From: Willaertia magna | Lineage: Eukaryota; Heterolobosea; Eutetramitea; Acrasida; Naegleriidae | Assembly: GCA_902984215.1 (NCBI GenBank) | Contig: CADWAF010002793.1 | Span: 1 to 18,912 of the forward strand | DNA length: 18,912 bases | Reading direction: 5' to 3' | Part shown: in pieces, positions 1 through 6,585 of the stretch | How the letters are laid out: each line of letters begins with the position of its first letter | How positions within the stretch are numbered: the stretch's first letter is position 1 | Notes under the pieces: generated by a model | What the model was told of the DNA's origin: nothing | The model's input: the letters and a program-made list of their open reading frames with translations, nothing else | Database searches by the model: none | Translations under genes and position numbers: made by a program

Positions 1-401
1 GTTGTATTAGTTGAGAAACCTCCACCCCATGTATTGACACTATAATAAGAGTTAAAAGCCTTAATAGGGTCTGTACCATATTCTTCAACTAACTTTTTCA
101 ATAAATTTTGATCTTCTTTTTTATCAGTAACATCTTCCCACTCTTCTTCATCGCTAGGAAAAGTAATATAACCACTATCAGTGCAGTTAGGATATTTAGC
201 CTTTGCAATTGTAATTAAAGCTTGATTTAGCTTTGCTTTATCATATTTATTTGCTGTTTTTTCATCCTTTAGACCATTTCCATTTACCTTTCCCCAAGAA
301 GAAAAATACATTGTTGAGTAGGCATGCGTACCGTCTTCATGGTTGAATTTTTTATCGGTAAGCTCAGTAAGATAATTTTCAATTTCTTGTCCTTTGGCCA
401 T
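1..401 (-). CDS. Hypothetical protein, 3' end beyond the left edge
   Basis: An open frame begins at an ATG at 401 (reverse strand) and runs 133 codons to the window edge without a stop, so the gene is partial at its C-terminus. I translated it by hand. It starts MAKGQEIENYLTEL, is rich in Lys, Asp and Glu, and contains Trp-Gly pairs (FSSWGK near residue 36, NTWGGG near residue 125). No signal peptide or membrane segment is visible and I do not recognise a family. Codon use (AAA, GAA, AAT, TTA, with some GCC, GAC and ACC) matches clearly coding neighbours. The upstream spacer has a poly-T/poly-A run next to the ATG, like other starts here. It lies in tandem with the next minus-strand gene, about 100 bases away. 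Confidence rests on length and composition only. Confidence 0.6.
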   Translation of the reverse strand, partial: MAKGQEIENYLTELTDKKFNHEDGTHAYSTMYFSSWGKVNGNGLKDEKTANKYDKAKLNQALITIAKAKYPNCTDSGYITFPSDEEEWEDVTDKKEDQNLLKKLVEEYGTDPIKAFNSYYSVNTWGGGFSTNT

Positions 402-501
402 TTTTTTTTCTTATTTCTTTTTTATGGGTATGAGTAACTGATCAGTGAACATTTCATGATGAACTTTAATGCTGCTTTTATTATTAAATACTTTGTAAAG
501 A

Positions 502-1365
502 TTAATCGTCAAAAAGGTTTGAGTGTTTTCTTTCTTCCTTGCCTGTTCCTAGGAAATAATAAAATTCAAAAGGTGAATGAAATCCATATAGTTTTCTTAA
601 TTCTTCCAAAGATTTACTTTTAATTGGCAACAAGACACAAAATTTAAGGTCACTATTAAAATTAGGGTTAAATGTCACTTTTCCAGTGAATTCAAACTCA
701 AATTTTTGTTCCAATTCATTAATTTTTAAAATTAAAAAACTTTTAATTAATTTCATAATTTCTTTAGGTAAAATTCTTCCAATCAATGAATATTTCTTAA
801 AATATTTATACATTAATAAATCATTAACTTTTCTTAAATGATAAACAGATGGCACTTCATACTTTTCAAAAGAAATATCTTTCTTCAAATTAATTCTCTT
901 GGTCATTTCCTTTGCTTCATTTTCTGATTGTGGAACAATGGCCAATATTGGATTATATTTAACATTAGCTTTTCCAGTAAAGAATTTTGATTGAAATTCA
1001 TAACTTGATATTACAGAGATATGTGAAGGTATGTTCGTTTCTAGTTTTTTAATATCGAGGTATGTCTCCTTACCGTTATATTGTTTACTAACCTGTTTCT
1101 TTAATTCACTTAGCAAACTTTGTTTTAATTCATTATATGCTAATATTTGTTTAATGTTAGAATCAATTTGTAAATAAACATTTCCCCAATTACTACAAGC
1201 ATATTTAACGTTGTTTTGTCTTAAAATTCCCCATATCCTTAACTCTTTTAAATGATCTGTAATTTCTTTTGGCATATCAAAAGTTATTCCGAATTTATTG
1301 AAATTGATTTTTGGTTGTGGTGTGCCAAAAAGATCGTCATCTGATAAATCATCCCAAAGTGACAT
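502..1365 (-). CDS. Hypothetical protein, 287 aa, family not recognised
   Basis: A complete ATG-to-TAA frame of 287 codons with coding-like composition throughout. The N-terminus is short and acidic (MSLWDDLSDDDLFG) and the C-terminus ends in a similar acidic SNLFDD. No signal peptide or transmembrane segment is visible. Two features may mean something. A FTGK motif occurs twice, near residues 129 and 228, each followed by a beta-type stretch ending in a hydrophobic strand and a helix, as if the protein had two related lobes. A segment near residues 198-212 (LPKEIMKLIKSFL) resembles the first helix of F-box-like motifs. A single His-Ile-Ser near residue 115 recalls one half of a 2H phosphoesterase motif, but no second His motif is present, so I do not assign that function. 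It is divergently arranged with the small Cys-rich gene at 1486. Confidence 0.75.
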   Translation of the reverse strand: MSLWDDLSDDDLFGTPQPKINFNKFGITFDMPKEITDHLKELRIWGILRQNNVKYACSNWGNVYLQIDSNIKQILAYNELKQSLLSELKKQVSKQYNGKETYLDIKKLETNIPSHISVISSYEFQSKFFTGKANVKYNPILAIVPQSENEAKEMTKRINLKKDISFEKYEVPSVYHLRKVNDLLMYKYFKKYSLIGRILPKEIMKLIKSFLILKINELEQKFEFEFTGKVTFNPNFNSDLKFCVLLPIKSKSLEELRKLYGFHSPFEFYYFLGTGKEERKHSNLFDD

Positions 1366-1485
1366 TTTTTGTTAACAGTTTACTTTCGAAACTAGTTAGT
1401 CTTTCCAGTTTTTTCTGGAATGTTCAGTTCAATGGGGAGGTAATTAAAAATTAGCATCTTGAGTTCGATTTCTGACCAAAACAAA

Positions 1486-1728
1486 ATGACCAAAAGTTCA
1501 AACAAGAAGAAAGTGGAAGAAAAAACACAAAATAACAACGCAATAACCAAAAAACTATACACATTCCATTTTCCACCTTGTGGTGTAACACTTAACTGCA
1601 AAACCAAGAAATCTTTGGCCTCATCAAAAAGTAGACACTTGAAAAATTGCAAGTATTGCCGAGATTTTAAAGGGCAGTGCTATGAGAATAACATTACAAA
1701 GTATAATTTAAATTCTTGTATACGTTGA
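1486..1728 (+). CDS. Small Cys/His-rich putative zinc-binding protein, 80 aa
   Basis: The frame is open from a TTG further upstream, but the first ATG is at 1486, giving 80 residues ending in TGA. The N-terminal 23 residues are Lys/Asn-rich and hydrophilic. The rest carries a spaced set of possible metal ligands: Cys32, Cys38, His51, Cys55, Cys58, Cys65 and Cys78, that is C-x5-C-x12-H-x3-C-x2-C-x6-C. This resembles a small zinc finger, but I cannot match a named family. About 120 bases separate it from the divergent minus-strand gene, enough for a shared promoter. The opposite strand also has an open frame here, but it lacks an ATG until late and is a hydrophobic shadow. The gene is short and unsupported by homology, so it could be spurious. 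Confidence 0.4.
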   Translation: MTKSSNKKKVEEKTQNNNAITKKLYTFHFPPCGVTLNCKTKKSLASSKSRHLKNCKYCRDFKGQCYENNITKYNLNSCIR

Positions 1729-1882
1729 ACGGCATCCACTATCTTTTAGTTTATAAAATTCATAAAGACAGTTTTTTCCTAAATGGAAAACATTCCAAAA
1801 ATTAAGATTACAAAAATAACTAATGTTTTGCTATAAAGACCGCAATGCATTCTCAAAAACATTTTCACAAAAAATCACAATC

Positions 1883-2647
1883 ATGTTCTTCTCCAAATCA
1901 ATTATCACATTTATCTGCCTTTTCATTTTCTTGTCAACCAGTTTTGTTTTTTCACAAAACTCAACTAGTACCAATACCAGTGCTTCAGCTAGATACATTA
2001 ACGTAACTGGAAGTGGAAAAGGTAAAGCAAAACAAACATTAGCAGATCTATCTGTTGGTGTAACTGCAGAATCACAAAATGCAACTGCAACACAACAAGA
2101 AGTCGGTAGATTAGCCACACAAAGTATCACAGTATTACAACAAAACCCTCACATTAAAAACTTACAAACCACAAGTATTTCCTTATATCCTGTCTATAAT
2201 ACAATTCCTCCAAACTCAAATGAAAAATCACAAATCATTGGTTATAGAGCATCTACAAGTGTTACCTTCACAGTTGATGATATCACTCAAATTGGTACAA
2301 TCCTAGATTCAGCAGTTCAATTAGGATTAAATAATATTAATGGAATTACATTAAAAGCAGATGATGCAACTACAGCAAAAGCAAGAAGAGAAGCATTACA
2401 AATGGCAACACAAGATGCTTTAGAGAAATCTCAAGTTGTTTTAGAAAAGATCTTTCCAAACTATAATGCCAATCAAATGGAAGTTGTTGAGATAAATATT
2501 AGTGGAGCTGATTATAATTATTTTTATAAACCTTATGCAGCTCCTGTTGCTTATCAGGCAGGTCAAGCACAAAGTGTTAGTTCAATTCCTGTTGTTAGTG
2601 GGGATGATGAGATTTCTGCAACTGTTACTTTAAAGATTAAATATTAA
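1883..2647 (+). CDS. Secreted SIMPL (DUF541) domain protein
   Basis: The mature region from about Ala-Arg-Tyr-Ile-Asn-Val-Thr-Gly-Ser-Gly-Lys-Gly to the C-terminus has the layout of the SIMPL/DUF541 family. A starting strand with a V-x-G-x-G-x-G motif is followed by 'A-D-L-S-V-G-V', a helix with Gln/Thr repeats, a 'Y-R-A-S-T-S-V-T-F-T-V' strand and an 'A-x-x-A-R-R-E-A-L-x-x-A' helix. The family is common as periplasmic or outer-membrane proteins in bacteria (BP26/OMP28 type) and includes animal IRAK1BP1; its biochemical role is poorly defined. I chose the ATG at 1883 because it yields a classical signal peptide (MFFSKSIITFICLFIFL, cleavage near FVFS-Q). An in-frame ATG at 1823 would bury that peptide behind 20 polar residues. 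The product is probably secreted or in the endomembrane system. Length fits a single-domain family member. It converges with the Nudix gene. Confidence 0.85.
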   Translation: MFFSKSIITFICLFIFLSTSFVFSQNSTSTNTSASARYINVTGSGKGKAKQTLADLSVGVTAESQNATATQQEVGRLATQSITVLQQNPHIKNLQTTSISLYPVYNTIPPNSNEKSQIIGYRASTSVTFTVDDITQIGTILDSAVQLGLNNINGITLKADDATTAKARREALQMATQDALEKSQVVLEKIFPNYNANQMEVVEINISGADYNYFYKPYAAPVAYQAGQAQSVSSIPVVSGDDEISATVTLKIKY

Positions 2648-2766
2648 AGTTTTGTGCGGACATTATTGTTGTTATCAATATAAATTATTGTAAGTAACTG
2701 TGGTTTTGTAAATGCGTTGCTAATAAAATAAGTAAATGTTAATTTTTTAATTGACTTTATAAATTT

Positions 2767-3705
2767 TTACAATTTTGAAAGAATAAATTGGTAACATTCA
2801 TTTAAATCATCATCTGTATTATTATTTTTTAAATTACAAAAACTATTCCATATATCTTTAAAAATAGTTTTAAAAGAAAATAAATAAAATAAATAAAAAT
2901 ATAAAATTACAAAATTATTTAAATAACTATAAAAAGAAAAATGAAATTTTTCGTTTGTAATTTTTTCTATAAAATGTATTGTAATTCTTAATGTTAAACC
3001 CCATAAAATAAAATCATAATTTAAATCTATATATGGAAATTCTAAAGTTGGAAATATTTTATTAATAATTGGAATAAAATTATCTTGTTGTAAAATTTTA
3101 CTTTTTTGTTTTAATTGTAAAAATAAATCATTTATATTAATCCATTGATAATTTGTAATCTCATCATTATTTAAAATTATTTTATTGTAATCTTCATTAT
3201 TATTCTCACAATGATTATTATAAATATTACAATCTAAATTATCATTTAAATTTTTACAAAAAAAAACAAAACAATTTACAATATATTTAAAAGGTAAATA
3301 ATGATCTTTTAATTTCCCTAAAAAAATAAAATCTTTTTCATTATTTAAATCTAATCCAATCTCTTCTTTAACTTCTCTTATTCCACAATTTAATAAATTA
3401 AAATAATCTAAATTTAGATCTAATTTACCTCCTGGAAAGCAAACATTTCCACTAAATTTATCTTTTTTATGAACTTTTCTTTTTAAAAAAAGTAATTGTA
3501 GTTTTTTAGTTTTTTTATTAAATTTTAAAAGTAAAATGATGGAACAGAAATGAATTGTTTTGTGATATTTTTGTAAAAAATTGTTATTATAATTGTCATT
3601 TTGGTTGTTGGATAAAAGTTTTTTTAAAATGGAAATGTATTGTTCTTCATTGTCATCTTTATTATCGGAAATATTATTTTCTAGGTTAGTGGTTAAATTG
3701 TTCAT
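2767..3705 (-). CDS. Nudix hydrolase, CoA diphosphatase-like, with hydrophobic C-terminal extension
   Basis: A 312-residue protein. The Nudix core starts near residue 54. Residues 87-118 hold a 'NVCFPGGK' stretch followed by 'REVKEEIGL' (Arg110, Glu111, Glu114, Glu115, Gly117), the metal-binding part of the Nudix box. The F-S-G-x-V-C-F-P-G-G context and the later 'FILWGLTLRI' segment resemble the eukaryotic NUDT7/NUDT8/PCD1 group, which hydrolyses CoA and related dinucleotides; substrate is inferred from that resemblance only. The spacer between GG and RE is 16 residues, two longer than in typical members as I remember them. The N-terminal 45 residues and the region after residue 150 are Asn-rich low complexity. 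A strongly hydrophobic segment near residues 262-284 (Phe/Tyr/Leu-rich) could be a membrane anchor. The start is the only ATG before the core. Confidence 0.85.
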   Translation of the reverse strand: MNNLTTNLENNISDNKDDNEEQYISILKKLLSNNQNDNYNNNFLQKYHKTIHFCSIILLLKFNKKTKKLQLLFLKRKVHKKDKFSGNVCFPGGKLDLNLDYFNLLNCGIREVKEEIGLDLNNEKDFIFLGKLKDHYLPFKYIVNCFVFFCKNLNDNLDCNIYNNHCENNNEDYNKIILNNDEITNYQWININDLFLQLKQKSKILQQDNFIPIINKIFPTLEFPYIDLNYDFILWGLTLRITIHFIEKITNEKFHFSFYSYLNNFVILYFYLFYLFSFKTIFKDIWNSFCNLKNNNTDDDLNECYQFILSKL

Positions 3706-3831
3706 GTTATTTTCGTGAAGTTTAGTTTTTCAATATTTTTTTTCCTTTTGCAACAGAACAGCCAAAACACACAACCAATTCGCCCAAATCACTGCAAAAA
3801 ATTAAAGAAATTAAAACCGTCTTACATCGAA

Positions 3832-3903
3832 GGCGGCTTAGCACAGTGGTAGTGCATCAGTCTTGTAAACTGAGGGTCCCGAGTTCGATCCTCGGAGTCG
3901 CCT
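3832..3903 (+). tRNA. tRNA-Thr (anticodon TGT)
   Basis: A complete cloverleaf of 72 bases without an intron. The acceptor stem GGCGGCT (3832-3838) pairs with AGTCGCC (3896-3902) with one G-U. The D stem is GCAC/GTGC with loop AGTGGTA. The anticodon stem TCAGT (3857-3861) pairs with ACTGA (3869-3873) around loop CTTGTAA, anticodon TGT at 3864-3866, reading ACA (Thr). The variable loop is GGGTC, and the T stem CCGAG/CTCGG encloses TTCGATC. The discriminator is T at 3903 and CCA is not encoded. The internal A box (in the D arm) and B box (GTTCGATCC) indicate a nuclear-type RNA polymerase III gene. Confidence 0.97.
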
Positions 3904-4212
3904 AAATATTTTAATGTGAAATTTAAAAACTAGACAAAACAATAAGAAACACTTTTTAAATTTGTAACTTGCAGCATACAAATAATCACACATAAAATCA
4001 AAGTATATCACCAAGATATCTTTATTTATAATAATCGCGGATATAACAACCGTTTGTTTTGAAAGTTTTTAATTCTTACTACTTCAATATGTAAAATTTT
4101 CTATTGTAACAGATCTGTAATTTACAAAAAATCTTTCTTTTACAATTGAATATTACAAATATATTTTTAACACAAAAAATATCTCGAAACATTCCACAGT
4201 ATTTTTATTGAA
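3904..4212. other. Intergenic region between tRNA-Thr and the F-box/LRR gene
   Basis: 309 AT-rich bases with no supportable gene on either strand. A short T run follows the tRNA (about 3908-3911) and could serve as a weak polymerase III stop. The rest is presumably the promoter of the F-box/LRR gene. TGTAA/TTACAA words are frequent near 4093-4160. A 10-base palindrome AAGATATCTT near 4013 is not beyond chance at this composition. Confidence 0.5.
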
Positions 4213-5739
4213 ATGTCTAGTATTTGCAAAAAAAGAAAAGTTGAAACATTTTTATTGTGGAATGAACAAATTTTATATGAGATTACAAGATTTATTAAAC
4301 GTATAAAAGATTTTTTACATTTAGCAGAAACCTGTAGGGATTTCTATAATTGGTTAATTAATAATGAAATTACTTTAAATTTAATATTTAAAAATTATCA
4401 ATTTGATAAATTACCAAAAATTATTCCAAATTATTTATTAAATAATTTAAAATATTTAAATATTAATGAAATAACAGAAGAACAATTAAATTTATTTACA
4501 ACACTTGAAAATTTAAATGTTGTTAAAAAGTTTATTTTAAAAAATTCAAATTTAAAAATTTTTACAAAATTAAAAAGTTTGAAAGCGAATTGTGGAAATT
4601 TTAATTTTGAATTAATGAAAGAAAATTTAAAAGAATTAAATATTTGTTTTACCGAGGATTTAAATGATGAAAAAATTAAATGTTTAACAAATTTAACAAG
4701 TCTTAATGTGGTTGGCTGTAGAAATATTAATGGTGATTGTTTACAATATTTTACAAAATTAAAACAACTAATTGCTTTTTCTAGTGTAACTGATGACCGA
4801 GTTGTAATTTGTTATAATTTAGAATATTTAGATTTGGCTTTTAGTAATAAAATATACGAGAAATGTTTAGAAAAATTAACAAATTTAAAAGTATTAAATT
4901 TACAATCCAATACAATTAAATATTATAATTTTGACAAATTATTAAAATTGGAAGAATTAAATTTGAATAGTGTTTCCTTTTTTGATATTTCTAAATTAAA
5001 ATTATCAAAAAGTTTAAAAAAATTAATAATTGGACAAACAAATATTAATGATGAACATTTACAATATTTAGAACAATTAACTTATTTAAATATTAGTGAA
5101 ACAACAAATATTATTGGAAAGTACTTTAAAAATTTTAAACAATTAACTTACTTAAATGCACGAAAGTCAAATATTAGTAGTGAAAATTTATCGTTTTGTA
5201 AACAATTAAAATATTTATATATATTTAGCTGTGAGAATATAGAAGGAGCTAAATTATCAGAAAATATTGAACATTTATATATTGGTTATAGTGATAAATG
5301 TGTAATTACTGATGAATATTTTAATAATTTACAGAAATTAAAATATTTGAGACTTGGAGGAAACAATATTGTGACAGATAATATTTTTTTATATTTTAAG
5401 AATATTAAATATTTATTTTTAGATACAGAATGTAATGGAATTAAGGGTGATAATTTTAAAAAATTAAAGAATTTAAAACAACTACATATTGTTGGTAATG
5501 TTAGTGAAGAAAATTTAAAAGGTTTAACATTATTGAAAGTCTTAACTGTTTCTTTTAATTCAAATTTTACAGGACAATGTTTATTAAATTTAAAAAAATT
5601 AAAAGAATTTTCTTTTTATGATGTTGATATTGAACGAGATTTTGAAAAGAAAGATTTAAAAGAATTAATAAAATTTATTGAAAAAGGTAATTCCATTAAA
5701 ACTTTTTTAAAAGAACTAACATTCAATAAAAATAATTAA
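4213..5739 (+). CDS. F-box-like leucine-rich-repeat protein, 508 aa
   Basis: An N-terminal segment at residues 14-47 has the F-box pattern: hydrophobic pair, 'ILYEITRFI', 'DFLHLAETCRDFYNWL'. From about residue 75 to the end the protein is a tandem array of leucine-rich repeats of roughly 20-25 residues, with recurring 'LTNLTSLNV', 'LEQLTYLNIS' and 'FKQLTYLNAR' units. F-box/LRR proteins normally act as substrate receptors of SCF (Skp1-cullin-F-box) ubiquitin ligases in the cytosol or nucleus, the repeats binding the target; that role is inferred. Repeats contain Asn at the ladder position (L-x-x-L-x-[LI]-x), as expected. No signal peptide or membrane segment is visible, so a surface receptor is unlikely. 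The start is the first ATG of the frame. Large families of such genes occur in free-living amoebae, and the coding sequence is extremely AT-rich (TTA, AAA, AAT, ATT). Confidence 0.85.
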   Translation: MSSICKKRKVETFLLWNEQILYEITRFIKRIKDFLHLAETCRDFYNWLINNEITLNLIFKNYQFDKLPKIIPNYLLNNLKYLNINEITEEQLNLFTTLENLNVVKKFILKNSNLKIFTKLKSLKANCGNFNFELMKENLKELNICFTEDLNDEKIKCLTNLTSLNVVGCRNINGDCLQYFTKLKQLIAFSSVTDDRVVICYNLEYLDLAFSNKIYEKCLEKLTNLKVLNLQSNTIKYYNFDKLLKLEELNLNSVSFFDISKLKLSKSLKKLIIGQTNINDEHLQYLEQLTYLNISETTNIIGKYFKNFKQLTYLNARKSNISSENLSFCKQLKYLYIFSCENIEGAKLSENIEHLYIGYSDKCVITDEYFNNLQKLKYLRLGGNNIVTDNIFLYFKNIKYLFLDTECNGIKGDNFKKLKNLKQLHIVGNVSEENLKGLTLLKVLTVSFNSNFTGQCLLNLKKLKEFSFYDVDIERDFEKKDLKELIKFIEKGNSIKTFLKELTFNKNN

Positions 5740-5934
5740 ATCTAATTATTTACAAATGAATATGTAAATTTATAATTAATAAATTAATATATTTAAATAA
5801 CTTTACAATGAATTTAGTATTTTTAATCGCCCCACATGGGGATAGAACTCAGAATACTCCTTATATAGACAGAATCATTATCTTTGAATATTCTATTATT
5901 TTTATAACTAAAATATAAACAGTTAAAAATTTAA
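5740..5934. other. Intergenic region downstream of the F-box/LRR gene
   Basis: AT-rich spacer containing TGTAA at 5763-5767 soon after the stop. A small GC-richer patch with the inverted repeat CCCC-ACAT-GGGG lies at 5830-5841. A 36-codon open frame from an ATG at 5808 spans this patch, but nothing supports it as a gene. The spacer holds no tRNA or recognised RNA. Confidence 0.4.
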
Positions 5935-6313
5935 CACAGTTTTTGTAATCATACACCATTATGTCAACATTCATCAACTAATAACTTTGATTTATATTCT
6001 GACGATATTACTTATGTTGTAGATTTTAATAATGATATTTTAAAGTATAAGAATTTTAATTATTTACAAGAAACTAAAGATGAAGAATTTATTACAGATT
6101 TTGTAAATAAATATTATGCACATTATAATGAACGTGATAATCTTAGATTATTAATTTTAACACATGAAGATGAATCTGTTATTGTGTTTGGAACTGAAGA
6201 GGCATTAGTAATTAAGAAGACCTACGGAATTATTTGATTTTCAAAGGAATGGAATTGTTGACAGAAGAAATTTTAATTGGAATCAATTAAAATTTAGACG
6301 AGAAAGTAATTGA
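5935..6313 (+). pseudogene. Frameshifted coding remnant, family unknown
   Basis: From 5935 to 6237 one frame is open for 100 codons, closed by TGA, but it has no ATG. From about 5986 its composition is typical of local coding sequence (FDLYSDDITYVVDF, then acidic and aromatic-rich stretches, then LLILTHEDESVIVFGTEEAL). Just before the TGA the coding-like signal moves to the +1 frame, which reads LFDFQRNGIVDRRNFNW and continues to a TGA at 6311-6313. The upstream edge is a TAA in frame, with no start and no convincing 3' splice site. This looks like a decayed or truncated gene with one frameshift, or the last part of a gene whose front was lost. An exon of a spliced gene is a weaker alternative. 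No protein family is recognisable. Confidence 0.4.
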
Positions 6314-6585
6314 ATATCCACTAATGTTAATTATTTAACTATTTTCTAGACAATTTCTAATCGAAAGCTTGGTTACCTGGCCACAACTAGCCAGCCTAGA
6401 AAGACAGACCGCTGGTATGATTCCAAAAAACTGTCAGTTACTTTTTGTAAACAAAATTCAAAAATCTTACCGTTTCACAAATTTTTAACGTTTTAGTTTT
6501 TTAGAAAAAAATAGCTTTGCTGTATTGTGTGTTGAGCTTACCCTCGCAACACCAAAAACCATTCTGATCCTATCCCTTCCGTTTC
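6314..6585. other. Intergenic region with a GC-richer, hairpin-capable segment
   Basis: The stretch 6366-6448 stands out from the AT-rich background. CTGGC (6377-6381) can pair with GCCAG (6390-6394). Alternatively CCAGC (6391-6395) can pair with GCTGG (6411-6415), so the two hairpins exclude each other. TTACCTGGC at 6373-6381 equals the core of the U1 snRNA 5' end, and ACTTTTTGT at 6440-6448 resembles an Sm site. The conserved U1 loop sequences are absent, however. A non-coding RNA is possible but unproven. The remainder is probably the promoter and leader of the next gene. Confidence 0.25.

Noticed and set aside
437..446. Perfect palindrome ACTGATCAGT upstream of the left-edge gene
   Set aside because: Ten-base palindromes are expected many times by chance in a window of this length.
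1392..1652. Minus-strand 86-residue hydrophobic open frame opposite the Cys-rich gene
   Set aside because: It has no ATG at its beginning (TTG), and its hydrophobic content is what the antisense of a Lys/Asn-rich coding sequence gives.
5820..5860. tRNA-like or terminator-like element around CCCCACATGGGG, with a B-box-like GTTCTATCC on the minus strand
   Set aside because: No T stem or acceptor pairing can be built. A 4-bp inverted repeat is not significant.
6366..6448. A degenerate tRNA, because GGTATGATTCC resembles a B box
   Set aside because: No acceptor stem forms, the T stem pairs at only 3 of 5 positions, and the D loop lacks GG.
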